Shown one piece after another: positions 8,734-17,292 of a stretch of DNA of 45,054 nt. Each line of letters begins with the position of its first letter. Position 1 is the first letter of the stretch. Location: contig JACCWM010000072.1 of assembly GCA_013697635.1 (NCBI GenBank), positions 1 to 45,054 of the forward strand. The letters are read 5' to 3'. This stretch comes from Lujinxingiaceae bacterium (GTDB lineage: Bacteria; Myxococcota_A; Bradymonadia; Bradymonadales; Bradymonadaceae). Made by a program: the position numbers and the translations under genes. The notes below the pieces were generated by a model. It made no database searches, was not told the DNA's origin, and saw only the letters and a program-made list of their open reading frames with translations.

Positions 8734-9957
8734 TCAGGCGTCAGCGGTCTGGGCAATGGCTTTCTTTTTTCGAACCAGCGTGATGACGCCGGCGATGATC
8801 GCGGCCGCGACGACGAGCAACAAGATGCCAATCAGGGGGCGGTAGAAGATCCAACCGATGGCAATCGTGACCAGCGAGAGCACCAGAGAGATGCCCCCGG
8901 CGATAATGCTCGTTCCCATGCGAAAGACCGAGCCGATGAAGGGCACGACCGAGGCGACCACCGAGATCGGGCGAAAGACCATCGTCAGGCCGATGAACAT
9001 CATGACAAGGCCCACCAGACGCAAAATCCAGGTCAGCATCGCGTTTGCGGCGAGCTCGGACTCGAACATGGCCGCAGCCGAGTGTGTGCCCGTATAAAGC
9101 AGCTCGATTTTGGTTTTGGTCTTGGTCGTATACGGCTCAAAGCTGTTGCCAAACTGCTGGGCGATGACGCTGACCACGCCAGGCTTGACGATCTGGAAGG
9201 AGACGCGCGTGTCGCCGATCTCGGGGCTCGAGGGGGCGGCGCCGATGAAGAAAAACTGACCGTCAAGCTTGCTCTGGGCGCGCAAGCCGTCTGGCAGCGC
9301 CTCAAAGAGCGCCTGGTCCAGGGGCAGCGGCTCGTAGTTGTCCATCTTGTTGATCAAGGCCGGCGAGAGCTTGTAGGCGCCCAGCGTGACAAGGCTTGCG
9401 CGCCGGGTCAGGGATTCGTGCTTCATGGCGCCGGGATTGGCGTGGCCAGCGGTCTTCTCGAAGCGTGAGGAGTCGATGGCCTGCGAGGACCAGGTCTTGT
9501 TGTAACTGTAGGTCGTGATCGTCTCGGTGCCGCCGCCGAGCTTCTCGCGCGTCTCGGACTTTTGCTGCTCCTCCCACTGAAACATCTCGACGCTGCGCCG
9601 AAGGGCGACGGCGTTGACGGTGACATTGAACGCCGCATCGTTGAGTTGCTCGTCGGTCTTGGCCTCGCCGATGATGTGCACAAGCTTTTTGTCCATCGCC
9701 ACTTGGACCTTGTCGGGCTCGAGGCTCACCACAGCACTGGCGCCCTCTTCGAGGCCCTGGGCGGTCTTGATCGCGCGGCCCTCGTTCCAAAACAGGACCG
9801 GAAAGGCGATCAAAAACAGCAGCAGCCCGACGACGATCCCTTTGATCGACTCCATGATTCGGCTGAACCAGGATTGTGTGGTGACTTTGCTAAAAGAGTC
9901 GTTGGACATGGATTGGGAGCCTGAAGCCAAGAGCGATCTAAAGGCAGGGTGAAGCAT
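8734..9957 (-). CDS. TMEM43-family membrane protein
   Basis: The product has an N-terminal helix (GIVVGLLLFLIAFPVLFWNE), a large hydrophilic domain of about 240 residues and three or four closely spaced C-terminal helices. The LFWNEGRA stretch, the layout and the length match the TMEM43/LUMA family, whose animal member sits in the inner nuclear membrane and whose bacterial members are uncharacterised. The ATG at 9957 has AGGTGA close by and gives 407 residues; an internal ATG at 9909 (MSNDSFSK) gives 391 and is also plausible. The gene lies 32 bases downstream of a small membrane protein gene on the same strand, so the two are probably co-transcribed. Confidence 0.8.
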   Translation of the reverse strand: MLHPAFRSLLASGSQSMSNDSFSKVTTQSWFSRIMESIKGIVVGLLLFLIAFPVLFWNEGRAIKTAQGLEEGASAVVSLEPDKVQVAMDKKLVHIIGEAKTDEQLNDAAFNVTVNAVALRRSVEMFQWEEQQKSETREKLGGGTETITTYSYNKTWSSQAIDSSRFEKTAGHANPGAMKHESLTRRASLVTLGAYKLSPALINKMDNYEPLPLDQALFEALPDGLRAQSKLDGQFFFIGAAPSSPEIGDTRVSFQIVKPGVVSVIAQQFGNSFEPYTTKTKTKIELLYTGTHSAAAMFESELAANAMLTWILRLVGLVMMFIGLTMVFRPISVVASVVPFIGSVFRMGTSIIAGGISLVLSLVTIAIGWIFYRPLIGILLLVVAAAIIAGVITLVRKKKAIAQTADA

Positions 9958-9989
9958 TGCTTCACCTGCGATGGGGGGCGGGCTGATGC

Positions 9990-10271
9990 CTAGAACTGTA
10001 AATCGCAGCCGCGTAATTTGCCGTCATCAACAGGAGCCGGGGCGAATTTCTGAGCGATTTCCTCACCCCAGAGTAAGTTTCCAAGGAAAAAGATCACCGA
10101 ACAAATAAAGAGAAACGACAAGACGACAAGCAATACCTTGTTCAAGAACGCGGCGACGGCCGGCCAGATTTTGTTGTCCGCAACAGTTGTGTTTGCTTGT
10201 GCTGCCAACGGCACCAGTGTGCAGCGCCCTGGGCCTGGAATGCTGGTTGAAGCGGGGGGGGTTGTCGTCAT
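9990..10271 (-). CDS. Small single-pass membrane protein, unknown
   Basis: The ATG at 10271 is preceded by GGGAG at a suitable distance and gives 93 residues; the open frame extends 13 codons further upstream without a better site. A Thr/Pro-rich N-terminus is followed by one strongly hydrophobic helix (LLVVLSFLFICSVIFFLGNLL). The tail is short and hydrophilic and ends in CDLQF. No family is recognised. Its position 32 bases ahead of the TMEM43-family gene suggests a joint role or joint expression. Confidence 0.6.
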   Translation of the reverse strand: MTTTPPASTSIPGPGRCTLVPLAAQANTTVADNKIWPAVAAFLNKVLLVVLSFLFICSVIFFLGNLLWGEEIAQKFAPAPVDDGKLRGCDLQF

Positions 10272-10346
10272 GGTGATCTGAGCTCCCGTTGGATTGTGAC
10301 AGCAGACCAACTCTATAGGGAGTTGTTTAGGCGGTCAACTCGTCAG

Positions 10347-10391
10347 CCCAGGGCGCCCAGGGCGTCCAGGGCGTCCAGGGCGTCCAGGGCG
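10347..10391. repeat. 9-bp tandem repeat, five units
   Basis: Five head-to-tail units of (C/T)CCAGGGCG, the first two beginning with C and the last three with T, lie in the 216-base region between divergent genes. The repeat is upstream of both gene starts and could vary in copy number. Confidence 0.85.
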
Positions 10392-10487
10392 TGTCGAACT
10401 TGACAGGTTTGGGGCGATCCAGTGATATCAGCAGACGAAATTTCCCTGCTAAAGACAGCGAGACACGCACTTTTTTGGAGAGCAAGC

Positions 10488-11210
10488 ATGGGCAGATCGT
10501 CCGGCCGGCCGGTGGCTAAAGCGTTGGCGTTGATCGCGCTGTTCATTTTAGTCTGTTTTCCCCTGACGGCCGCCGCCCAGAGCTCGCTTCTGGTCGGTGC
10601 GGGCCTGTTCACCGAGAACTCCGACGTCGAGGGCGTCGAGCGCATCGCGGTGAGCGAGAGTGAGCGAAACTTCGACTACGGCAGCGACGGCTTCCTGAGC
10701 GCCTCGGTGCGTTATCTGCGCGCCTCCTCAAGCTCGATCTATTTGGGCGGCGGCCTGTCCTATTTTGGGACGTATCGGGCTTTGCTCGACCAGGGCGAAG
10801 ACACACCCGATCCGCCGAACTCCTATGAGTTCGGGCCGCTGCTCGAGATTTTGGGCCAGGTCGAGTGGCGCGTGGGGGTCATCGAAGGGCTCGATCTCGC
10901 GCTTGGAACGCAGCTAGGGCTGGCGCTTCTTTTTCCCGACGGCGACCTCAAGGCCGAGATCAAGCGCCTCGAGAGCCAGAACGTCGGGGTGTGGAGCCTG
11001 CCGCGTCCGGGCTACTTTGTGGCGCCGCTGATCGGTGCTCGCTGGAAGCTCGACGACCGCCTCGCGCTTCGCGGCGATCTCTTATTCAAGTGGGAGCGCA
11101 TCCATCTCTTGGGTATCGACGAGACGGTCGACGGGGTGCCTTTTGAGCGCACCTCGCAGAGTAACGTGCTTCGCACCGAGTTTGTCTTCGGCATCGAAAT
11201 CCTGTTGTGA
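10488..11210 (+). CDS. Exported beta-barrel-like envelope protein, unknown
   Basis: The ATG at 10488 has GGAG seven bases upstream and opens a signal peptide (ALALIALFILVCFPLTAAAQ, cleavage after AAA near residue 30); earlier in-frame codons would spoil it. The mature part, about 210 residues, alternates polar and hydrophobic residues in strand-like stretches with glycine-rich turns (SSSIYLGGGLSYFGTY, LDLALGTQLGLALLF, FVAPLIGARWKLDDRLALRG) and ends in an aliphatic strand (FVFGIEILL). This fits a small outer-membrane barrel of the OmpW/OprG or conserved 8-strand type, though the usual terminal aromatic is missing. It lies 112 bases ahead of the exported operon at 11323, on the same strand; a functional link is inference. 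Confidence 0.7.
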   Translation: MGRSSGRPVAKALALIALFILVCFPLTAAAQSSLLVGAGLFTENSDVEGVERIAVSESERNFDYGSDGFLSASVRYLRASSSSIYLGGGLSYFGTYRALLDQGEDTPDPPNSYEFGPLLEILGQVEWRVGVIEGLDLALGTQLGLALLFPDGDLKAEIKRLESQNVGVWSLPRPGYFVAPLIGARWKLDDRLALRGDLLFKWERIHLLGIDETVDGVPFERTSQSNVLRTEFVFGIEILL

Positions 11211-11259
11211 TTGCAGCGCAGGGGCACTGGCCAACTGGGGCTGAATTGCCAGCCAACCC

Positions 11260-11271
11260 GTAGCCGGCTAC
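11260..11271. promoter_or_regulatory. 12-bp perfect palindrome upstream of the exported operon
   Basis: GTAGCCGGCTAC lies about 52 bases before the GTG start at 11323 in the gap after the beta-barrel gene. It could be a regulator site. No clear -35/-10 pair is visible beside it. Confidence 0.3.
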
Positions 11272-11322
11272 ACTTGGTCCAACATATTTTGAATGCCCAA
11301 TGTATGGTGCAAGGAGACGAAC

Positions 11323-13122
11323 GTGTTTAGAGCGAGCCGTTTGCCCGTTTTAGTCGTGCTGATCGGTGTCTGCGCGCTGGTCGTCGGTTGCGAAGACGCA
11401 CGCACCTTCGACCCCGCCGACCCGGCGCGCGGGCCGGGCGGTCTGGTTGGAAACGAGCTCCCCATCACCAATGGGCAGTTCACCGGCGGCAATGACAGCC
11501 TGCCGACTGCGCGCGACGTGGTACCGGTGGCCGAGGACAAGGTGCCCGATTGCGACGGTGACTGTCGGCGCTATTGCGATGGCCTGTCGCTGAAGAACCC
11601 GGTCAACCGTGGCCTGTGCACCAGCCTGTGGGGCGTCGGCCTCGAGCCCAGGCCGATCGTTGGCGACGAAGCCTGCCGACGCCTCTACGTCGACATGACC
11701 GGCCGCTTCCCGACCTACCGTGAGGTCAAGAACACCTGCCAGGGCCGAGGCTGGGACGAGGTCGTCAAGTCCCTGATCGACTCCGAGGAGTTCGTCTTCA
11801 TCAATCAGCGCCGCTGGTCGGATCGCTTCCTCTATCACACGCAGACCGTGAGCGTGGAGCGCATCTTCGACATGGACCGCCTGGTGGGCAAGCTCTACCG
11901 CGGCGAGGTCGCCTACGATCTGTTTGCGGCCGTGGCCAGCGCGCATCCGGTCATGACGCGCCGCTATGATACGGCGGCCGATCGCGCCGAGGCGCTGTTC
12001 AACCTGTTTTTGGGCCGGCCGCCTCTTGGCCACGAGCGAAGCGACATGGCGCGCCTCTACGTGCTCTGGACCAACGGATACTACGACCATCCCCAGCTTG
12101 GTATGCGCCTGCCTGATGCCTTCATTCGCTACCGCTGCCTCGACAATGAGGGCAAGGTCGATCCGGGCACCAAGGGCGAGTGTACGAGCATCTTGTATGG
12201 CTACAACGAGCTGATCTTGACGCCGGACATTCGCACCGGCAGCAGCAGCGACCAAATGTGGAGCGGACTGATCAAGAGCGACGAGTGGTCCAAGCTGCAG
12301 CTGCCCGGGCGCTTGCTCTCCCAGCAACAGGCTTTCTGGGAGAAGGCCGTCGACGACGTGCTTGACCAGTATTTGGGATACGAGCTGGGAACTCAGGTGC
12401 CGGCCGTTCGCGACGAGCTGGTGCGCTACCTGCTTGATTACGAGGGCGACATTCGCGCCGTGCACTACGCGGTAGCCACCTCCGTGGCCTATTTGCAGTC
12501 CTCGACGGGCAACTCGCCGACCACGCATCGTTGGGCCTGGGGCCCGCTCAAGCAGGTCGAGGCCGAGGTCTGGATCGACACGCTCAAGCACACCACCGGC
12601 TACAATCTCTCGGAGTGCGACCACCGCCTCAGCTCTCCCAACGAGTTTACCCGCTCGGGCAGCATCGGGGCGGTGGCGCTGTTGCAGAACACGCGCTGGG
12701 AGCTTCGCGACGACGGAAACGTGCAAACCGATTACCGCGACCTGGCTCAGAATCTCGGTGGCTGCCCGGTCAACGACGCCGGGCGCCGCTTCAAGATCGT
12801 GAGCATCTTGACCACGGCGATGCAGCTCAACTTCGTCAACCGAGTATGCAACGCCGGCTTCGATGCGCGCATCGAAGGCGCCGAGATCGAGCGCCTGCTG
12901 CCCGGCGGCGTCAACGCCGATCGGCTGGTTACCGAGGATCTGGCCGAGAAGATCGTGCGCTTTCAAACCGAGAATTTCTTCGGTCGGGCGGCGAGCTCGG
13001 CCGAACGTCGCGAGGCGCGCGAGAACGGCGAGCTCTGTGAGCGTGAGCGCTGCCGGGCCGTGGATTTTGCGCGGCCGGCTTGTTTTGCGCTGCTCTCGAG
13101 CGCCGAGATGCTGTTTTACTGA
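11323..13122 (+). CDS. DUF1549/DUF1553-like exported lipoprotein
   Basis: GTG at 11323 is preceded by AAGGAG at seven bases; this is a better start than the in-frame ATG at 11293 and gives 599 residues with a clean lipoprotein signal (VCALVVGC, Cys23). The segment CRRLYVDMTGRFPTYREV followed by VVKSLIDSEEF and RRWSDRFLY resembles the DUF1549 (PSCyt2) signature of planctomycete proteins, and the last residues (FALLSSAEMLFY) resemble the end of DUF1553 (PSD1). A small Cys cluster (CDGDCRRYC) lies near residue 75. The function of this family is not established. The gene heads a run with a DUF1501 gene 24 bases on and a cytochrome-like lipoprotein gene, the same partners as in planctomycetes. The domain match is by eye and should be tested with profiles. 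Confidence 0.75.
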   Translation: MFRASRLPVLVVLIGVCALVVGCEDARTFDPADPARGPGGLVGNELPITNGQFTGGNDSLPTARDVVPVAEDKVPDCDGDCRRYCDGLSLKNPVNRGLCTSLWGVGLEPRPIVGDEACRRLYVDMTGRFPTYREVKNTCQGRGWDEVVKSLIDSEEFVFINQRRWSDRFLYHTQTVSVERIFDMDRLVGKLYRGEVAYDLFAAVASAHPVMTRRYDTAADRAEALFNLFLGRPPLGHERSDMARLYVLWTNGYYDHPQLGMRLPDAFIRYRCLDNEGKVDPGTKGECTSILYGYNELILTPDIRTGSSSDQMWSGLIKSDEWSKLQLPGRLLSQQQAFWEKAVDDVLDQYLGYELGTQVPAVRDELVRYLLDYEGDIRAVHYAVATSVAYLQSSTGNSPTTHRWAWGPLKQVEAEVWIDTLKHTTGYNLSECDHRLSSPNEFTRSGSIGAVALLQNTRWELRDDGNVQTDYRDLAQNLGGCPVNDAGRRFKIVSILTTAMQLNFVNRVCNAGFDARIEGAEIERLLPGGVNADRLVTEDLAEKIVRFQTENFFGRAASSAERREARENGELCERERCRAVDFARPACFALLSSAEMLFY

Positions 13123-13146
13123 TTGTTGATGGCTTTTTGAGACGAG

Positions 13147-14565
13147 ATGAACGCCATGTCCGACGACAAGAAAACACCTTCGAACTTCAATCGCCGCTCG
13201 TTTCTAAAGGGCGTGGGCGCCGTGGCTGCTTCGGTGGCTGTGCCTCACATCTGGATTCCCAACCAGGCGCTGGCCTCGAGCGCCACACGCGGCGCGATCA
13301 AGCATTTGATCTATGTGCGCCTGTCCGGCGGGTTTCGCTTCACGACGGCGTTCAACAGCGACGTGGCCGCAGAGTTCAATCCTTTTGGCGTCGCGGACAA
13401 GGTGGCAAGCGGCACCGAGTGGGGCGCGTGCAAGTTGCTCGAGCAGGCAAGCTGGCTCGAGGGCGATGGTGGACGCACACGCGCCGCGCTCGGCATGAAA
13501 CCGGTCACCGAGATCAGCAATCAAATCGCCGTGCTGCCCTGCGTTGACCACGAGCCGCTGGCCGCGCGCGCCGATGGCAACCATCAGACCGGCCTCGAGC
13601 GGTATCTGACCGGCTATGTCAGCGGCGCGACGAGCTTTTTGACCATGATCAATTACGGCCTTCGCGAGCGCTACCAGCTTGCGCGTGCTGAGAATCGCGT
13701 GGTGTTGCCGGCCTTTACGCTCGATGACGCGGCCATGGCGATCGGTGGCGGCGAATACGCCGCGCATCGCCCGCCGGTGATGCAGGGCGACGGGTTCGAC
13801 CGCTTCGGATTCAGCGCCGGGCAGACGCTGCCTGAATGGGCGCAAAAAATGTCGGCCAACGTCGACGAGCGTATGCGGGATCGTCAGCATCCGCGGGTGC
13901 GCGCGCCGGTCGACGCCTACATGCAAACTCGCGACGCCACCGAACAATACGCCGACGTCTTCAACCACGAAGCGCTCAAGGTGCGCAACAACTCCGATGC
14001 GATGATCGACGGCATAAGCAATCGCCAGTTGGCCGATATTTTTGGTGATGACCGTGTCGGGCGAAACATCCGTCTGAGCCTGCGCCTGTTTCACTTTGGC
14101 TGTCCGGCGGTCTACTTCAATCAGGGTGGCTACGACATGCACTCCGGCGAGGAGGCCGGTCTGCCACGCCAGATCGATCACCTCAACCGGTTGATCAGTG
14201 GGCTGGAGGTGGCGCTCAAGCGAATGACCCACGCGGACGGCGGCTCTTACTGGGACCACACGATGATCGTCTTTGGCAGCGAGTTTGGGCGAACCGCGCG
14301 CGGCAGTCGCTTCAACTCGGCGCGTGGCAGCGACCACGCCGGCGACAACGCGACGCGCTGGATGTCGATGCCGTTCATGGGCGGCCTGGTTGAGGCCAAC
14401 GGTATGGGCGGGCGCCAGTTGGGTGAGACCAAGCGCGCCGATCTGAAGCCCGCTGGCGAGGTCTACAGCTATCGCTCGGTGCTCAAGACCTTGATGGATG
14501 GACTGGGCTGCGATCACCGTGAGTTTTTCCCGGCTGACCGGCCTTTTGACGCGCTTTTGGGGTGA
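13147..14565 (+). CDS. DUF1501 protein, Tat-exported
   Basis: The 472-residue product starts with a twin-arginine signal: NFNRRSFLKG (R16-R17), then the hydrophobic VGAVAASVAVPHIW. The rest has features of DUF1501 proteins, distant relatives of the alkaline phosphatase/sulfatase fold: GYDMHSGEEAGLPRQIDHLN, TMIVFGSEFGRTARG and GSDHAGDN carry the conserved Asp, His and EFGRT positions. Folded export by Tat suggests a metal or cofactor is bound before secretion. The start is ATG 13147 or ATG 13156. The stop overlaps a GTG in frame with the next gene, so translation is probably coupled. DUF1501 genes elsewhere pair with DUF1549/DUF1553 genes, as here. Confidence 0.87.
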   Translation: MNAMSDDKKTPSNFNRRSFLKGVGAVAASVAVPHIWIPNQALASSATRGAIKHLIYVRLSGGFRFTTAFNSDVAAEFNPFGVADKVASGTEWGACKLLEQASWLEGDGGRTRAALGMKPVTEISNQIAVLPCVDHEPLAARADGNHQTGLERYLTGYVSGATSFLTMINYGLRERYQLARAENRVVLPAFTLDDAAMAIGGGEYAAHRPPVMQGDGFDRFGFSAGQTLPEWAQKMSANVDERMRDRQHPRVRAPVDAYMQTRDATEQYADVFNHEALKVRNNSDAMIDGISNRQLADIFGDDRVGRNIRLSLRLFHFGCPAVYFNQGGYDMHSGEEAGLPRQIDHLNRLISGLEVALKRMTHADGGSYWDHTMIVFGSEFGRTARGSRFNSARGSDHAGDNATRWMSMPFMGGLVEANGMGGRQLGETKRADLKPAGEVYSYRSVLKTLMDGLGCDHREFFPADRPFDALLG

Positions 14566-14600
14566 ATTTGGATCTCTTTCGGGCTTACTGGGTGCTTGCC

Positions 14601-15971
14601 ATGCGTTTGAAATCCCTGAGGAACGTCGCGGCGTTGGCGTTGGTGCTGCTGTTGGCGGCCTGTGGCGACAACGGCGAATCGTCCCTGGGCGGTGCGATCG
14701 ACTTCGAGCCCAATCGCCCGACGCTTGGCAAGGAGACCGCGGCGGCGCCGGCGTACTCGGGCAATAACCCTCTGGTTCAGGAGGCCGCCGAGCGCTTTCG
14801 CACCGGCTCCGATTTGCACCGAAAGGTGATCATTCGCACCTGCGGCCCCAATGGCGGCGTGTGTCACAACCAGAAGGAGTATCCGGATCTGCGCACGCCC
14901 GGCAGCTTCCTGGCCACGATCAACGCGCCGTGCAACGTGCAGCCGGGCGACTTCAGCTCGGTCGATGATCGCTGCGAGCTTTTGGGCGATCGTTTCAAGT
15001 TCGACAACCAGGGCTTCAAGGAGATCGAGATCGGCCACTTGCAGTACATTGCCGGCGAGCACGAAGACTATAAAGACGGCAACAAGCCTGATGCCAGCTC
15101 GCCGGGGTTGCACGTTCACCTGCGCGAGGCTGTGCCGCTCGATCGTGAGCAATTGCACGCCGGCGGCCAATTTATTCGAACCTTTGTCAACGACCAACAG
15201 ATCGTCGAGGATTTGACCTTCGCCACCTTTGGATCACGCTGGTGGATCCTCGAGGGCGGCAAGCACCTTGTGGCCGAGGTACGAAGCTACCAGGTCGACC
15301 GGATCAACGAGCTGTTGGCTGTGGGAATCATTCAGGGCGACGTCAATCGCAATAGCGTCTTTGGCGCGCGCGCGAGCAAACCCGTGCCCCTGATCAAACC
15401 CGGAAAGCCCGAGGAGAGCTACCTTGTGGGCAGGCTTCGCGGCCTGATGGGTGGCGAGGAGGTGCCGGGCTCGCGCATGCCTCTGGCCAACCAGCCGCTG
15501 ACGATTCCCGAGATGCTCGCGCTGTTTTGTTTCATCGAGGGCCTGCCTGCCAACGGCAGCCACCCGAGCATGAGCGATGCGATCGACTACAAGAGCTGCT
15601 CGTACACGGCCGATCCGGAGAGTCTCAACCTGCTCGGCGCCGGTGTCACCTGGAAGGGGCGCGTCTCGAAGATTTTTCAGGCCAACTGCAGCGGCTGCCA
15701 CGGCGGCAGTGAGCCGCCCGAGGGCCTTGACCTTCGCAATGACGAGGCCTATGGCCAGCTCTTCGAGCTCTCAAAGCAAAAGCCCGAGCTGCGCCTGATC
15801 GAGGCCGGCGAGCCGGAGGCGAGCTATTTGTGGCTCAAGCTCATCGGCGATGAGTCGATCACAGGCTATCCGATGCCTTATAATCCCTTGACAGGGGAGG
15901 GCAAATTGCGCGAAGGGGAGCTGGGCGACGTGCAGACGTGGATCGTCAACGGCGCCATTCTCGACGAGTAA
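14601..15971 (+). CDS. Two-domain cytochrome c-like lipoprotein
   Basis: The ATG at 14601 gives 456 residues with a lipoprotein signal (ALALVLLLAAC, Cys21); a GTG at 14562 overlapping the previous stop is in frame and would add 13 residues before it. The C-terminal domain has a canonical haem site NCSGCH (C363, C366, H367) and a later GYPMPYN Met that could be the distal ligand. The N-terminal half has the same plan but a widened motif, C81 to C88-H89 (six residues between the Cys), with GSRMPLAN as the matching Met region. So one haem is well supported and a second is uncertain. It probably carries electrons, or acts as a structural partner, for the DUF1549-like and DUF1501 proteins encoded just upstream. 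Confidence 0.78.
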   Translation: MRLKSLRNVAALALVLLLAACGDNGESSLGGAIDFEPNRPTLGKETAAAPAYSGNNPLVQEAAERFRTGSDLHRKVIIRTCGPNGGVCHNQKEYPDLRTPGSFLATINAPCNVQPGDFSSVDDRCELLGDRFKFDNQGFKEIEIGHLQYIAGEHEDYKDGNKPDASSPGLHVHLREAVPLDREQLHAGGQFIRTFVNDQQIVEDLTFATFGSRWWILEGGKHLVAEVRSYQVDRINELLAVGIIQGDVNRNSVFGARASKPVPLIKPGKPEESYLVGRLRGLMGGEEVPGSRMPLANQPLTIPEMLALFCFIEGLPANGSHPSMSDAIDYKSCSYTADPESLNLLGAGVTWKGRVSKIFQANCSGCHGGSEPPEGLDLRNDEAYGQLFELSKQKPELRLIEAGEPEASYLWLKLIGDESITGYPMPYNPLTGEGKLREGELGDVQTWIVNGAILDE

Positions 15972-15994
15972 TTATTCAGGCAAGACGACCTACA

Positions 15995-16756
15995 ATGACC
16001 TACGCCCCCCGCATACTTCTGATCCAGGCGCGCACCGACGACGACCTGATGCGCGTTCACGAACTCGAGGCTTTTTGCCGGGCCACGGGGCTGGTGCGTG
16101 AAAATTTTCGCGTGTTCAACATCGCGATCGATGCGTTTTCGAGCTTCTCGTTGGCTGGCGTGGACGCGGCCATGGTCGGCGGTGCCGGCGCGTTCTCGCT
16201 GGTCGACTCCGGCTTTGGCTGGCACCAGGATTTTCTCGACGTGACGCTTCGCCTGGTCACAAGCGGAATTCCGACTTTTGGTTCCTGCTTTGGCTTTCAG
16301 GCGCTCATTCAGGCCTTTGGTGGCAAGCTCGCCCGCGATCCGGCGCGCTCGGAGCTTGGCACCTTCGAGGTCAGCTTGACGTCCGAGGGCGTCGATGACC
16401 TGCTGTTTGGTCGGCTGCCCGCGCACTTTGACGCGCAGTTCGGTCACAACGACAGCGCGATCACGCTTCCCGAGGAGCTGGTTCACCTCGCGCGCAGCGA
16501 GCGCTGTCTCTACCAGGCCGTACGCGCCAAAGGCAGTGCCTTTGTTGCCACGCAGTTCCACCCGGAGCTGAACATGGACGGCAATCTCGATCGCTTCCGC
16601 AACTACTTGAATCACTACAAGCAGCCCGAACACGACTTTGAGCAGGCTATGGCGCACGCGCGCACGATTCATCGCCCCAGCCCGGACAGCAGCGCCTTGT
16701 TGCGCTGCTTTGTCGAGGATGTCGCGGCGGGCCTTCGCCTGGTCGAAATCGGCTAG
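15995..16756 (+). CDS. Class I glutamine amidotransferase-like protein
   Basis: The ATG at 15995 begins 253 residues. The catalytic triad of class I (GATase1) enzymes is intact: nucleophile C98 in FGSCFGFQAL and H189/E191 in QFHPELN. It is a stand-alone domain resembling the GMP-synthase-like subgroup, which removes amide groups from glutamine or gamma-glutamyl compounds. The conserved GHNDSAITLPE segment supports this subgroup. The acceptor is unknown and no synthetase partner is nearby. It follows the cytochrome-like gene by 23 bases and could be the last gene of that operon, but it has no signal peptide, so it is cytoplasmic and may just be a passenger. Confidence 0.85.
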   Translation: MTYAPRILLIQARTDDDLMRVHELEAFCRATGLVRENFRVFNIAIDAFSSFSLAGVDAAMVGGAGAFSLVDSGFGWHQDFLDVTLRLVTSGIPTFGSCFGFQALIQAFGGKLARDPARSELGTFEVSLTSEGVDDLLFGRLPAHFDAQFGHNDSAITLPEELVHLARSERCLYQAVRAKGSAFVATQFHPELNMDGNLDRFRNYLNHYKQPEHDFEQAMAHARTIHRPSPDSSALLRCFVEDVAAGLRLVEIG

Positions 16757-16795
16757 CGCAAAGCTCCAATTGGTGCCATTGATCCAGCGGGAAGC

Positions 16796-16817
16796 AAACA
16801 CCCTGCTTGCAGTGTTT
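16796..16817. terminator. Hairpin between the amidotransferase and YeeE genes
   Basis: AAACAC and GTGTTT arms enclose a TGC/GCA inner stem, with two unpaired C. No T-run of note follows, so this may be a weak terminator or an operator for the transporter genes. Confidence 0.3.
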
Positions 16818-16860
16818 CATAGCGACCATTTGGCGGCATCGCATCGAATCAGGAGTAGTC

Positions 16861-17292
16861 ATGGAGAATTTTACACCGATTGCCTCGCTTGTTGGCGGCA
16901 TCCTCATCGGGTTGGCGGCGGCGGCGATGATGTTGTTCAACGGGCGGGTTGCCGGGATCAGCGGCATCTTTGGCGGTATATTGATGCCGGCCAAAGGTGA
17001 GCTGAGCTGGCGTCTGACCTTCTTTGTCGGCCTGCTCGTCGGCGGTCTTATCCTGCTCTTGGCCATGCCCCAGGCCTTCGATTTCACCTCTGGTCGCACC
17101 CTGGCGATGCTCGCGGCGGCCGGCTTGCTCGTCGGCATCGGCACAAGGCTTGGCGGCGGCTGCACCAGCGGCCACGGCGTCTGCGGCCTGAGCCGGCTCT
17201 CGCTTCGCTCGCTTGTGGCGACCATGACCTTCATGGCAACGGGGGCAATCACCGTCTTTGTGATGCGCGTGTTCTTCGGAGGTGCGCTGTGA
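16861..17292 (+). CDS. YeeE/YedE-family transporter, N-terminal half protein
   Basis: The 143-residue product has about four transmembrane helices and the family motif GGGCTSGHGVCGLSRLS, whose Cys carries the sulfur substrate in the thiosulfate/sulfur transporter YeeE. Full-length YeeE proteins have a duplicated plan of eight or nine helices; here each half is a separate gene, and the second half follows with a 4-base overlap (GTGA). The pair should work as one channel-like unit moving thiosulfate, sulfide or a similar sulfur compound across the inner membrane. The start is ATG at 16861, with AGGAG at eight bases. No rhodanese or ArsR-type regulator gene lies beside it, unlike in many other genomes. 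Confidence 0.88.
   Translation: MENFTPIASLVGGILIGLAAAAMMLFNGRVAGISGIFGGILMPAKGELSWRLTFFVGLLVGGLILLLAMPQAFDFTSGRTLAMLAAAGLLVGIGTRLGGGCTSGHGVCGLSRLSLRSLVATMTFMATGAITVFVMRVFFGGAL

Noticed and set aside
10347-10391. Short repeats considered as a CRISPR array
   Set aside because: Units of 9 bp are contiguous with no spacers.
11350-12966. 538-codon antisense frame over the DUF1549-like gene
   Set aside because: No signal, domain or start site; the plus strand has a lipoprotein signal and a strong Shine-Dalgarno sequence.
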